From the NCBI RefSeq assembly GCF_041380015.1, contig NZ_CP159978.1: a stretch of DNA of 64,000 bases; one strand, 5' to 3'. This DNA comes from Buchananella felis. GTDB lineage: Bacteria > Actinomycetota > Actinomycetes > Actinomycetales > Actinomycetaceae. The notes under the pieces were generated by a model. That model had not been told where the DNA came from. It saw only the letters and a program-made list of their open reading frames with translations, and did not search any database. Positions 17,628-26,251 of this stretch are shown here, piece after piece. The translations under genes were made by a program, and so were the position numbers. Position 1 is the first letter of the stretch. Each line of letters opens with the position of its first letter.

Positions 17628-17633
17628 TAGGCT
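17628..17633 (+). promoter_or_regulatory. -10 box TAGGCT, leaderless-type
   Basis: TAGGCT lies 6 nt before ATG 17640. The intervening TGAGGT could also serve as a short ribosome site, so leaderless initiation is likely rather than proven. Confidence 0.5.
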
Positions 17634-17639
17634 TGAGGT

Positions 17640-17867
17640 ATGAAGCGCATGTTTTCCTTCGTCCTCGGCGTCCTTCTTGTCGTGATCGCGGTGGTCTACC
17701 AGGTGCTGCGTCACCACGACCCGCTAGCCGCGTGGCTCACCGCCACCCCGTGGCTGCAATACGTCGGCTGGGCATTCACCGGCGCGGCGATCTCCGTGGG
17801 CACTTACTTCCTGGCCAAGGCCTTCCAGTCCACCCCGCGCCACCGCGCCGAGGACCCGCAGGCCTGA
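17640..17867 (+). CDS. small two-helix membrane protein
   Basis: 75 residues with a first helix at about 4-22 and a second at about 38-62, then a short charged tail. Family not recognised. The gene stands alone between two others in the same direction and has its own -10 box. Confidence 0.65.
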   Translation: MKRMFSFVLGVLLVVIAVVYQVLRHHDPLAAWLTATPWLQYVGWAFTGAAISVGTYFLAKAFQSTPRHRAEDPQA

Positions 17868-18026
17868 CCCCGCCGAGGTCGCTGAACTTAGGCGACCCTT
17901 ACCGATCTGTGGTGTTGCCCACGCCGTCCCGGCGGAGCGCTGCAATTCCGCCAAACCGGGCCCTCAGCGAGCCGCACAGCGAACCCAATCCCGCCCTTCA
18001 CCTATCGGCCCGCAGCGTCCGTTACG

Positions 18027-18032
18027 TACCTT
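18027..18032 (+). promoter_or_regulatory. -10 box TACCTT, leaderless-type
   Basis: TACCTT ends 6 nt before the ndh ATG at 18039, and there is no Shine-Dalgarno sequence in the 6 nt. Confidence 0.5.
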
Positions 18033-18038
18033 GGTCCC

Positions 18039-19346
18039 ATGACCACTTCTTCCCGGGCGCGCCAGGACGCGCCGCACGTTGTGATCGTCGGTGGCGGTTT
18101 CGCCGGCCTGTCCGCGCTGGCCAAGGCCACCAGGGCCGGCCTGCACGTGACGCTGATCGACCGCCATCCCTACACCACCTTCCAGCCGCTGCTCTACCAG
18201 GTCGCCACCGGCGGCCTGAACCCGGGCGACATCACCTACTCGCTGCGCCGCCTGGCCTCCAACCACGGCGCCGCCTTCCGGCAGGGCCAGGTCTCCTGGA
18301 TCGACCCGGAGGCCAAGACCGTCTTCCTGGACCAGGGCGATGAGATCTCCTACGACAAGCTCATCCTCACCGCAGGCGTGGGCCCCAACTACTTCGGGGT
18401 CACGGGCGCCCCGGAGCACACCCACTCCATCTACACGCGCGCCCGCGCGCTGGCCACGCGGGATGCGATCTTCTCCGGCCTGGAGCAGTTGACCCAGGCC
18501 GGAGACCCCGAGCGCCGCTTCACGGTGGCCGTCGTGGGCGGTGGCGCCACCGGCGTCGAGCTGGCCGGCTCCCTGGCCGAGCTCAAGAGCGAGGCCCTGC
18601 CCACGATCTACCCGGAGCTGGCCACGGACAACTTCCGGGTGGTGCTGATCGAGATGAGCGACCGCCTGCTGGCCCCCTTCCAGTACCGCCAGCGCCTCTA
18701 CACGCTGCGCCAGCTGCGCAAGCGGGGCGTGGACGTGCGCTTGCGCACCTCCGTGGCGGCCGTCTCCCCGCACCACATCGAGTTCGGGGACGGCTCTTCC
18801 CTGGATGCCGACGTGGTGGTGTGGGCCTCCGGCGTGGGCGCCCACCGGGCGGTGCGCGAGTGGGGCATGCCGCTGGGGCGCGGCGGCCGCATCCAGGTTG
18901 ACCCCACCCTGAAGGTGATCGGCCAGGACCACATCTACGCCGCCGGCGACTGCTGCATCTGCGAGGACGCGCCGCTGCCGCAGCTGGCCTCCCCGGCCCA
19001 GCAGATGGGCCGCCACGCGGTGGACCAGATCGTGGCGGAACTGCGCGGCCAGAGCCCGCAGCGCTTCGAGTACAAGGACAAGGGCATCATGGCCACCATC
19101 GGGCGCGGCGCCGCCGTGGTGGAGCTCTCCCAAGGCCCCACCTTCCGGGGCTACCCGGCCTGGGCCGCCTGGGTGGGCCTGCACCTGGTGACGCTGCTGG
19201 GCGGCCGCAACCGCCTGCAGACGATGGTGAACATGGCCTTCCGCTTCTTCGAGTGGCCGGCCTCCGCCGCCACGATCGTGGGCGACATGGTGGCCCCCAC
19301 CAAGCGCTCGCGCCGCACGGGTAAGCCGGCCGATCCGGCCAAGTAG
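18039..19346 (+). CDS. ndh: type II NADH dehydrogenase (NDH-2)
   Basis: 435 residues. The FAD-binding Rossmann motif IVGGGFAGL is near residue 16 and the NADH-binding motif VVGGGATGVEL near residue 170, with the family signature HPYTTFQPLLYQVATGGL between them. The C-terminal FAD signature YAAGDCC is present, followed by an amphipathic region that holds the enzyme to the inner face of the membrane. It oxidises NADH and reduces menaquinone without pumping protons. Length is normal. Single gene with a strong hairpin after it. Confidence 0.93.
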   Translation: MTTSSRARQDAPHVVIVGGGFAGLSALAKATRAGLHVTLIDRHPYTTFQPLLYQVATGGLNPGDITYSLRRLASNHGAAFRQGQVSWIDPEAKTVFLDQGDEISYDKLILTAGVGPNYFGVTGAPEHTHSIYTRARALATRDAIFSGLEQLTQAGDPERRFTVAVVGGGATGVELAGSLAELKSEALPTIYPELATDNFRVVLIEMSDRLLAPFQYRQRLYTLRQLRKRGVDVRLRTSVAAVSPHHIEFGDGSSLDADVVVWASGVGAHRAVREWGMPLGRGGRIQVDPTLKVIGQDHIYAAGDCCICEDAPLPQLASPAQQMGRHAVDQIVAELRGQSPQRFEYKDKGIMATIGRGAAVVELSQGPTFRGYPAWAAWVGLHLVTLLGGRNRLQTMVNMAFRFFEWPASAATIVGDMVAPTKRSRRTGKPADPAK

Positions 19347-19372
19347 CGCCCGGCCTTGCTACTTGGCTAACC

Positions 19373-19413
19373 CCGCCGGGCGGTGGCGTCGGTACGACGC
19401 TGCCGCCCGGCGG
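19373..19413 (+). terminator. hairpin after ndh
   Basis: Outer arms CCGCCGGGCGG (19373-19383) and CCGCCCGGCGG (19403-19413) enclose an inner stem GCGTCG/CGACGC. A weak CCCCTTT follows. Confidence 0.7.
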
Positions 19414-19482
19414 CCCCTTTCCCGCGCACGCCCCCTGCCCGGCTTGCCCGTATGCTTGCCCGGACGCGAAAGGCAGGATTCG

Positions 19483-20094
19483 GTGAGCTTTCTTTACATA
19501 TGGGGTTGGGTGTGCGCCGTCGTGGGCTCCCTGCCCACCTTCCCGCAGATCTCCCGCATCCGAAAGGCCGGCACCACCGCCGGGATCTCTGCCCTGAACT
19601 GGCAGCTGACCGCCGCCTGCTTCGGCGGCTGGGTGGTGCACTCCTTCACGGTGGGCGCGGCGAACATGATCGCCCCGAACATCCTGCTGCTGGTGACCTC
19701 CGCTTACATCGTCTGGCTGATCGCCGCCGACCGCTCCCAGCGACCCTGGGACGTGCTGTGGCCCATCCTGGCCACCTTCGCCGCGATCGTGGCGGTGCGT
19801 TTCGCGTTCGGCCCGGTGGCCTTCGGCATCGCCGTGGTGGTACCGCAGTCGGTGGGCCTGATTGGTCAGATCCGTGACTTGGTGGTGCGCCGCGACCTTA
19901 CCGGCGTCTCCCTGGGCTACCTGGTGATCAACCTGGTGCTGCAGGCCTTCTGGTTCTCCTGGGGCGTGCTGGCCCACGAGCGCGGCGTCATCACCGCCAC
20001 CTCGATCATGATGGTCGTGGCCGGCGCCACCCTGGCCACCTACCTGGCCCGCCGCGCCGGGTGGCAGCTCGCCAGCCTGCGCGAGGCCCGGTAG
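19483..20094 (+). CDS. PQ-loop (SWEET/SemiSWEET-like) membrane protein
   Basis: 203 residues from GTG 19483, which follows AGGCAGGA. Two PQ-loop repeats are visible: PTFPQISRIRK near residue 17 and VVPQSVGLIGQIRD near residue 120, each opening a three-helix bundle, with about seven helices overall. Proteins of this type carry sugars or amino acids; the substrate cannot be told from the sequence. Frames starting further upstream lack a ribosome site. Confidence 0.82.
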   Translation: MSFLYIWGWVCAVVGSLPTFPQISRIRKAGTTAGISALNWQLTAACFGGWVVHSFTVGAANMIAPNILLLVTSAYIVWLIAADRSQRPWDVLWPILATFAAIVAVRFAFGPVAFGIAVVVPQSVGLIGQIRDLVVRRDLTGVSLGYLVINLVLQAFWFSWGVLAHERGVITATSIMMVVAGATLATYLARRAGWQLASLREAR

Positions 20095-20100
20095 GCAAAG

Positions 20101-20158
20101 AAAGCGGCGGGGCTCGGGGTTAATCCCTCGAGCCCCGACACCTTGTTGTCGCCGCTTT
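20101..20158. terminator. compound hairpin between convergent genes
   Basis: An outer stem AAAGCGGCG/CGCCGCTTT (20101-20109, 20150-20158) encloses an inner stem GGGGCTCG/CGAGCCCC (20109-20116, 20129-20136). It lies after the PQ-loop gene and before the convergent deoD end. Confidence 0.7.
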
Positions 20159-20197
20159 GCTGCCGCCGCGCCGCCGCTTTGCTGCCGCCGCGCCGCC
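20154..20197. repeat. 22-bp tandem duplication
   Basis: Two adjacent copies of a 22-bp GCTTTGCTGCCGCCGCG-type unit in the gap before deoD. The first copy begins inside the hairpin arm. Confidence 0.6.
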
Positions 20198-20341
20198 GCC
20201 ACCGTTAAGTTGCCGCGCCGCCGCAGCCGCGCCCCGACTCTGGCCGGCCGCCTACCTACCCGCCGCGTTCTCGCTTCGGTCGGTGGGCGACGTCGGCCAC
20301 CCGCCAGCGCGTCAAACGCGGCCAGCCCCAGCAGCGGCGGA

Positions 20342-21067
20342 TCAGCAGTGGGCGGCCGCCACCGCCAAGGCGAGGGCGTCCTGGAAGCGGGTCTGGCGCT
20401 CCTGCGCCGTCATGTCACCGGAGTGGTCCAGCAGGTGGTCGCTCACGGTCAGCACCGCCAACGCCTCGCGGCCAAACTGCGCGGCCGTGGCGTACAGGGA
20501 GGCGGCCTCCATCTCCACACCCAACGTGCCGTAGGCGGCCAGGCGCTCGGTCTGGCCCTCCGGGGTGAAGTAGAAGTGGTCGCGCGAGATGATGGTGCCC
20601 ACGTGCACCTTCGCCGCAGCGCTCAGCTCCGCATTGGCCTCGAATGCCTCCACCGCGGCGCGCGCCAGGTTGAAGGAGGCAACGGCGGAGTAGTGCACGC
20701 CCGGGATGCGCAGGGAGTTCATCGCGGAGTCGGTGTGCGCGCCCACGGCCACGATCACGTCGCCCACCTTCACCTGCGGGGCGATACCGCCCGCAGTGCC
20801 CACGCGGATGATGCGCTCCACGCCGAACTGCTCAAACAGCTCGGTGGCGTAGATGGTGGCGCTGGCCTGCCCCATGCCGGAGCCCATCACGGACAGCGGC
20901 TTGCCGTTGACGGTGCCGGTGAAGCCCAGCATGCCGCGCACGTCGTTGACCAGGCGGGCGTCCGGCATAAGCAGCTCCGCGATCGCCTGAGCGCGGCGCG
21001 GGTCGCCCGGCATGAGGACGGCGGGGGCGAAGTCGCCCTTTTCTGCGTTGATGTGAGGTGTGGCCAT
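20342..21067 (-). CDS. deoD: purine nucleoside phosphorylase, DeoD type
   Basis: 241 residues from ATG 21067, preceded by GAGGAG; a longer in-frame extension upstream has no ribosome site. The start MATPHINAEKGDFA, the MPGDPRRAQ phosphate-binding loop and GMGQASATIYATEL are diagnostic of the hexameric bacterial phosphorylases. The enzyme splits purine (deoxy)nucleosides with phosphate in salvage. Divergent from the transporter operon across about 220 bp. Confidence 0.93.
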   Translation of the reverse strand: MATPHINAEKGDFAPAVLMPGDPRRAQAIAELLMPDARLVNDVRGMLGFTGTVNGKPLSVMGSGMGQASATIYATELFEQFGVERIIRVGTAGGIAPQVKVGDVIVAVGAHTDSAMNSLRIPGVHYSAVASFNLARAAVEAFEANAELSAAAKVHVGTIISRDHFYFTPEGQTERLAAYGTLGVEMEAASLYATAAQFGREALAVLTVSDHLLDHSGDMTAQERQTRFQDALALAVAAAHC

Positions 21068-21285
21068 GAATACTCCTCTATTCGTTACGTCACTTGCCCT
21101 AATGACACCACATTTCCGCCGGGAACTCGCCCCGGGCGGGGGAGTGGGGCGAGGAAGCGGGTAGGGGCGGCGTCGCCACGGATCGCCCAGAGTGTCCAAC
21201 ATGTGAGCGTGAATTGTTCATGGAAATTGCCTGGGAGAAAACTTGACGCCATCCAAAAGCTAAAACGGACCTCGAAAGGGGAGAC

Positions 21286-22881
21286 ATGAGCAAGCAGCCT
21301 GCGCAAGGCAGCAAGCGCGAGCAGTGGAGCGGCCAATACGGCTTCCTCCTGGCCGCCATCGGCTCCGCAGTCGGCCTCGGCAACATCTGGCGCTTCCCCG
21401 GCGTCGCATACACCAACGGCGGTGGCGCATTCCTGCTGCCCTACCTGTTCTCCCTAGTGCTCGTGGGCATCCCGGTGCTGCTGTTCGACTACGCCATGGG
21501 CCACCGCTACCGCGGCTCCGCCCCCACCGTCTACCGCCGCGTCAAGCGCTCCTCGGAGTGGATCGGCTGGTTCCAGGTACTCGTCAGCTTCGTCATCATG
21601 AGCTACTACGCCGTGGTGATCGCCTGGGCCGGCTCATACGCCTGGTTCTCCTTCAAGCTGGCCTGGGGCAAGGACGCCGCCGGATTCTTCTTCGGCAAGT
21701 ACCTGCACATCGCAGAAGCCCCCGGCATCTCCGCCAGCCCCGTCTGGCAGGTCCTGGTTCCGCTAGTGGCCGTGTGGGGCATCGCCCTGTTCATCATCGG
21801 CCGCGGCGTCGTCAGCGGACTGGAGAAGGCCAACAAGGTCTTCCTGCCGGTCCTGGTCATCCTGTTCGGCGCCCTGGTGGTGCGCGCCCTGTTCCTGCCC
21901 GGCGCGGTGCAGGGCCTGACCGCCTTCTTCACCCCCAACTGGTCCGCCCTGGCAGACCCCAACGTGTGGATGGCCGCCTTCGCGCAGATCTTCTACTCCC
22001 TGTCCATCGGCTTCGGCATCATGCTCACCTACGCCAGCTACCTCAAGCGCCGCTCCAACCTGGGCGGCACCGGCCTGGTGGCTGCCTTCGCCAACTCCTC
22101 CTTCGAGATCCTGGCCGGCGTGGGCGTGTTCGCCGCCCTCGGCTTCATGGCCCACCAGCAGGGCGTGGGCGTCGGTGACCTGGAGGGCATCGCCGGCGTG
22201 GGCCTGTCCTTCGTCACCTTCCCGACCATCATCGCCATGATGCCCGCAGGCGCCCTGTTCGGCGTGCTGTTCTTCTCCTCCCTGTTCCTGGCCGGCCTGA
22301 CCTCCCTGGTCTCCCTGATCCAGGTGGTCGCCGCCGCGCTGCAGGAGAAGTTCGGCCTGAACAACGTCAAGGCCGCCTTCACCGCCGGCCTGCCCGCCGC
22401 GCTCCTGTCCGTCACCCTGTTCGCCACCACCACCGGCCTGTACTCCCTGGACATCGTGGACAAGCACATCAACGAGATCGGCATCGTGTTCATCGCGATC
22501 GTGGCGATGGTCTACATGAGCTTCTTCGCCCGCAAGCTGCCCGAGCTGCGCATGTCCATCAACGTGGTCTCCTCCGTCTCCATCGGCCGCTGGTGGCCGG
22601 TCCTGGTGGGCGGATTGATCCCCGCCGTGCTGGCCTACATGCTCTCCTCCACCCTGTGGGGCCTGATCACCGAGGCCTACGAGGGCTACCCGTGGTGGAT
22701 GCTGGGCGCCCTCGGCTTTGGCTGCATCGCCTTCGCGTTCGTGCTCACCGCAGTCTTCGCTAACCTGCCGTGGCGCAACGACGTCGACAGCTACAAGCCG
22801 CTTGACCTGCCCGGTACCGTGCCGCCGCGCCCGAACGGCAAGAACGGCCTCCTGACCGCCGCTACCTCTAAGGAGAACTGA
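21286..22881 (+). CDS. metP: Na+-dependent methionine/alanine transporter, NSS family
   Basis: 531 residues with about 12 membrane segments. The N-terminal WSGQYGFLLAAIGSAVGLGNIWRFP pattern (read in parts) is the Na+ and substrate site of neurotransmitter:sodium symporters. The ATG follows AAAGGGGAG. The next gene, 1 nt beyond its stop, encodes the MetS-type small subunit, which in Corynebacterium glutamicum is needed for methionine and alanine uptake, so the same substrates are likely here. Confidence 0.9.
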   Translation: MSKQPAQGSKREQWSGQYGFLLAAIGSAVGLGNIWRFPGVAYTNGGGAFLLPYLFSLVLVGIPVLLFDYAMGHRYRGSAPTVYRRVKRSSEWIGWFQVLVSFVIMSYYAVVIAWAGSYAWFSFKLAWGKDAAGFFFGKYLHIAEAPGISASPVWQVLVPLVAVWGIALFIIGRGVVSGLEKANKVFLPVLVILFGALVVRALFLPGAVQGLTAFFTPNWSALADPNVWMAAFAQIFYSLSIGFGIMLTYASYLKRRSNLGGTGLVAAFANSSFEILAGVGVFAALGFMAHQQGVGVGDLEGIAGVGLSFVTFPTIIAMMPAGALFGVLFFSSLFLAGLTSLVSLIQVVAAALQEKFGLNNVKAAFTAGLPAALLSVTLFATTTGLYSLDIVDKHINEIGIVFIAIVAMVYMSFFARKLPELRMSINVVSSVSIGRWWPVLVGGLIPAVLAYMLSSTLWGLITEAYEGYPWWMLGALGFGCIAFAFVLTAVFANLPWRNDVDSYKPLDLPGTVPPRPNGKNGLLTAATSKEN

Positions 22882-22882
22882 C

Positions 22883-23035
22883 ATGCCGGTTAACGCAATC
22901 CTGTTGATGCTGGCCGCCTTCGCCGTGGTGTGGGGAGGACTCGTAGCCTCCATCGTGGTGCTGCTCTACAAGCCCCAGCCCATCGACGTCTACGAAGAGG
23001 ACGGCGAGCAGGCCCACCTGCTGCCCGGCTACTAA
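22883..23035 (+). CDS. metS: MetS-type small subunit of NSS transporter
   Basis: A 50-residue gene below usual length cut-offs. It starts MPVNAILLMLAAFAVVWGG, spans one membrane helix, and ends with an acidic tail (IDVYEEDGEQAHLLPGY). It starts 1 nt after the metP stop, and AAGGAGAAC within the metP end is its ribosome site. Small one-helix partners of this kind accompany MetP-type transporters in actinobacteria. Confidence 0.88.
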   Translation: MPVNAILLMLAAFAVVWGGLVASIVVLLYKPQPIDVYEEDGEQAHLLPGY

Positions 23036-23084
23036 ACCAGCCGCCCCAACTGGGTGCCGCTGCGTGAAGCAGCCCTTTGACCGT

Positions 23085-23137
23085 GGCCGACGCTCCACCC
23101 GCCGCTCTTAACCGAGTAGGTGGGTGGAGCGTCGGCC
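23085..23137. terminator. 16-bp hairpin after metPS
   Basis: Perfect arms 23085-23100 and 23122-23137 (GGCCGACGCTCCACCC and complement), loop 21 nt, with a weak A-rich rather than T-rich tail. Confidence 0.7.
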
Positions 23138-23217
23138 GCCTTAACAAAAAAGGGGCCGCGACTTTTGGAACTGGCGAGAGCGCTGGCTAGAGTTGGCGCG
23201 GACTAAAAGGAGAAAAA

Positions 23218-23967
23218 GTGACCAAGCTCGTTGCCTTCGACCTGGATGACACCCTGGCCCCCTCCAAGCAGGCGCTGCCCGCCCCGATGGGCAAAGCCCT
23301 GCAAGACCTGCTGGACGTGGCGGAGGTGTGCATCATCTCCGGCGGCCAGATGGGCCAGTTCGAGTCCCAGGTGCTGTCCAACCTGACGCTCTCCGACGCC
23401 CAGGCGCGTCGGCTCCACCTCATGCCCACCTGCGGCACCCGCTACTACACGTGGGACGGCACCGAGTTCGCGCTGCGCTACGCCCACGACCTCACCGAGG
23501 AAGAGAGCGCCAACGCCTGCCGCGCCCTGGAGGAGCAGGCCCGCGCCCTGGGACTGTGGGAGGAACAGACCTGGGGAGACATCCTGGAAAACCGCGGCTC
23601 CCAGATCACCTTCTCCGCGCTGGGCCAGGAGGCCCCGCTAGAGGCCAAGAAGGCGTGGGACCCCACCGGTGAGAAGAAGGAGAAGCTGCGCGCCGCCGTG
23701 GCCAAGCTGCTGCCCACCCTGGAGGTGCGCTCCGGCGGCTCCACCAGCGTGGACATCACCAAGAAGGGCGTGGACAAGGCCTACGGCATGGAGCGCCTGG
23801 CCGCCGAGACCGGCATCGGGCTAGACGAAATGCTGTTCGTGGGCGACCGCCTGGACGAGGGCGGCAACGACTACCCGGTCAAGGCCCTGGGGGTGGACTG
23901 CGTCGCGGTCGAGGGCTGGGAGGACACCGTCAAGGTGGTGGGCGACTTCGTGGCCGCGCGCGCCTAG
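23218..23967 (+). CDS. HAD-IIB phosphatase / phosphomannomutase-like
   Basis: 249 residues from GTG 23218, preceded by AAAAGGAGAAA. HAD motif I is FDLDDTLAPSK with the nucleophile and acid Asp pair. SGGQMGQFE, NRGSQITFS, GGSTSVDITKKG and the metal site GDRLDEGGNDYP match the eukaryotic-type phosphomannomutase branch, where GGNDY is typical. It could isomerise mannose phosphates or only remove phosphate from a sugar. Its stop shares a CTAG with the stop of the convergent gene. Confidence 0.83.
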   Translation: MTKLVAFDLDDTLAPSKQALPAPMGKALQDLLDVAEVCIISGGQMGQFESQVLSNLTLSDAQARRLHLMPTCGTRYYTWDGTEFALRYAHDLTEEESANACRALEEQARALGLWEEQTWGDILENRGSQITFSALGQEAPLEAKKAWDPTGEKKEKLRAAVAKLLPTLEVRSGGSTSVDITKKGVDKAYGMERLAAETGIGLDEMLFVGDRLDEGGNDYPVKALGVDCVAVEGWEDTVKVVGDFVAARA

Positions 23968-24347
23968 CCCGCAGCCGGCCGGCCCAGCGCGGCGAGCGCC
24001 TGGAGCCACCACGCCTGCGGGGGCACGGTCAGGGTCAGGCGCTCGACCACCACGCCGCGCCAATCCACCAGGAGCACGGTAGGGGTGCGCGCAACCCCGA
24101 AGGCCTCGCCTACCGCGAGGGCACGGGACACGTCCACCTCCACCAGATCAGGCGCCCCCGCTGGGGTAGTACCCAGGTGCTTCAGGGCCAGTTGCAGGCG
24201 CAGCTTGACCGCCCGGCACGGCGCGCACACGGGCGAGGTGAAAGCGAGCACGGTGCCGGCGGCGGGCCAGTCTCCCTGCGCGCCTATCCAGGCGCGCTGA
24301 AGCTGCGTCCCAACGGCGGGCGGGGTGGGCGGCAACGCGTTACTCAC
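23964..24347 (-). CDS. thioredoxin-fold protein
   Basis: 127 residues from GTG 24347. A longer frame to 24560 exists but runs into the divergent methylase gene. The core holds VLAFTSPVCAPCRAVK, a CAPC redox site, and a cis-Pro loop in RTPTVLLVDW. No signal peptide, so it is cytoplasmic. It overlaps the end of the HAD gene by 4 nt, tail to tail. A role in thiol-disulfide exchange is likely, partner unknown. Confidence 0.75.
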   Translation of the reverse strand: MSNALPPTPPAVGTQLQRAWIGAQGDWPAAGTVLAFTSPVCAPCRAVKLRLQLALKHLGTTPAGAPDLVEVDVSRALAVGEAFGVARTPTVLLVDWRGVVVERLTLTVPPQAWWLQALAALGRPAAG

Positions 24348-24401
24348 GCCGCGAGAGTCTACGGGCCGCGTCCATGCCTGGGCGCGGCCAGGTGGGAGAC
24401 T

Positions 24402-25268
24402 ATGGCAATGCTCATCACCCTGACCGACGCCAACGACCCGCGCCTGCACGACTACGTCGGCCTCACCGACGTCGCCCTGCGCACCAAGACTGAGGAACCC
24501 GCCGGGCTCTACATGGCGGAGTCCACCAACGTCATCCAGCGCGCCGTGGCCGCCGGCCACCGCCCCCGCTCCATCCTGATGGCGCCGCGCTGGCTAGATA
24601 CCATGCGCCCCACCCTGCAGGCCGTGGGCGGCGGAGACCCCGACGGCGGGGAGGTGCCGGTCTTCCTGGCAGAGGAGGACCTGCTGCAGAGAATCACCGG
24701 CTTCCACCTGCACCGCGGCGCTCTGGCCGCCATGCACCGCCCCGAGCTGCCCGACGTCGCCGAGCTGTTGGACGGCGTCGCGGACCGCGCGGCGGGCAGG
24801 CCGCTGCGCGTGGCGATCCTAGAGGCGCTGGTGGACCACACCAACGTCGGCGCCGCCTTCCGCTCCGCCGCCGCACTGGGGGTGGACGCCGTGCTGGTCA
24901 CCCCCACCTGTGCAGACCCCCTCTACCGGCGCAGCGTGCGCGTCTCCATGGGCACCGTCTTCCAGGTGCCCTGGACCCGCATCCCGCACTGGCCGGACCT
25001 GGCCGCGCTGCACCAGCGCGGATACACCGTGGCCGCGCTGGCCCTGAGCGACGACTCCGTCAGCCTGGACGAGTTCGTCACCACCCCGGAGTGCGGACAG
25101 GGCAACGTGGCCCTGGTGTTGGGCGCGGAGGGAGACGGCCTGGCCCCGCGCACCATCGCCGCCTGCGACCGCGTGGTGCGCATCCCAATGGCCGGGGGAG
25201 TCGACTCCCTCAACGTGGCAGCCGCAGCGGCGGTGGCGTTCTGGGCCACGCGCGCAGCCCGGGGCTAG
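24402..25268 (+). CDS. SpoU/TrmH-family RNA 2'-O-methyltransferase
   Basis: 288 residues, ATG 24402 behind GTGGGAG; a second ATG at 24408 is possible. The three SPOUT motifs are clear: NVGAAFRSAAALG, VALVLGAEGDGLAP and IPMAGGVDSLNVAAAAA, which form the trefoil knot binding SAM. The N-terminal ~100 residues carry the L30e-like RNA-binding domain. It methylates a ribose in rRNA or tRNA; the exact site cannot be predicted. Confidence 0.9.
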   Translation: MAMLITLTDANDPRLHDYVGLTDVALRTKTEEPAGLYMAESTNVIQRAVAAGHRPRSILMAPRWLDTMRPTLQAVGGGDPDGGEVPVFLAEEDLLQRITGFHLHRGALAAMHRPELPDVAELLDGVADRAAGRPLRVAILEALVDHTNVGAAFRSAAALGVDAVLVTPTCADPLYRRSVRVSMGTVFQVPWTRIPHWPDLAALHQRGYTVAALALSDDSVSLDEFVTTPECGQGNVALVLGAEGDGLAPRTIAACDRVVRIPMAGGVDSLNVAAAAAVAFWATRAARG

Positions 25269-25453
25269 GTCGCCGCGCAGTTCGGGCTTAGGTCACCCGA
25301 GCGGCCCGGGGCTTGGCCACCGCGTAGGGCCGCCAGCCTAGGCCGCCAACTGCTGCGCCGCCGCGATCGAGAGGCAGGCAGCGCCGGTGAGAACCAGCCT
25401 GTCGCCTCCTTTTGGCCGGGTCGCCCTGCGGCGAATACTGGCGCCCGGCCCAG
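25269..25453. other. gap between convergent genes with degenerate CTAGG words
   Basis: Loosely repeated GGCT(T)AGGTC words occur at irregular 22-25 bp spacing. It might be a decayed relative of the 20-bp phased elements described below; the match is weak. Confidence 0.25.
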
Positions 25454-26041
25454 TCAGTCCCACCACAGGCGCCAGGCGGGGGTGTAGGGCGGCCAGGGCG
25501 GCAGCACCCGCGCGATCTCATCGGGTGGAGCCAGGGCGTCCAGCTCCAGGTCCCGGCTCAGGCGCCGCCACAGCGCGTTGCAGTCACACTCGCCCCGGTG
25601 GTCGCGGTGCACCGTGGCGTCGGTGTAGCCGGGCACCAGGATCGCGTCGATGCTGATGCGCTCGTCGCTGCGCTGCGGACCGATGCCGTAGCCGCACAGG
25701 CTCACCCCGTCGTGCTTCACCGCCGCCCGCAGTAACGCCCCCAGCGTGGGGGCCAGGTTTTGCCTGTCCGCCAGCTGGGCGGGCGGCAGGTTGGCCAAGA
25801 GGAAGGCCGCAGCCGGCCCGCCCAGGCCCAGCAGGGGCACGAAGTCTGTGGTCGGGGCGCCGTCCTTTACCCACCGGTCGGGGGCGTCGTCCAAATGGGG
25901 CGCGGGCGTGAAGGCCGCCAGCTCCTCCCACAGGCCGGCGCGAACGCTCCACCCCGGCGGACCGTAGGGCCCCTCGGGCGCGGCGGGGGAGGGCACCTGG
26001 CCCGTCGAAGCAGTGGACGGGCAGTAGGCAAGCGTGGACAT
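25454..26041 (-). CDS. conserved-looking hypothetical protein
   Basis: 195 residues from ATG 26041, which follows GGAGAGAAG; a longer frame to 26119 has no ribosome site. The sequence is Pro/Ala-rich at the start, then a compact region with LGLGGPAAAFLLANLPP, CGYGIGPQRSDERISIDAILVPG and a Trp-rich end (PAWRLWWD). I do not recognise the family. Codon use resembles the neighbours, so the gene is likely real. Confidence 0.65.
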   Translation of the reverse strand: MSTLAYCPSTASTGQVPSPAAPEGPYGPPGWSVRAGLWEELAAFTPAPHLDDAPDRWVKDGAPTTDFVPLLGLGGPAAAFLLANLPPAQLADRQNLAPTLGALLRAAVKHDGVSLCGYGIGPQRSDERISIDAILVPGYTDATVHRDHRGECDCNALWRRLSRDLELDALAPPDEIARVLPPWPPYTPAWRLWWD

Positions 26042-26238
26042 CTTCTCTCTCCTTTCGACCCACCCACCATCCCCGTGGGCCGCTGCACGCAGCCAGGGCC
26101 CGTGCGCAGGGGGCAGCACTCGGCGTTATGCACAGCTTGGCCGCCGCCGGGCAATCCCCAGGCCGCCACCTACGCGCTCGCGGCGTGCCTGGTGCACCAA
26201 GCGCCAGGTGGCGGGGGAAGAAACGCCCCAAGTCCCAC

Positions 26239-26244
26239 TAGGCT
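26239..26244 (+). promoter_or_regulatory. -10 box TAGGCT, leaderless-type
   Basis: TAGGCT ends 7 nt before the pyrD ATG at 26252, with no Shine-Dalgarno sequence between. Confidence 0.5.
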
Positions 26245-26251
26245 TGTCCTC

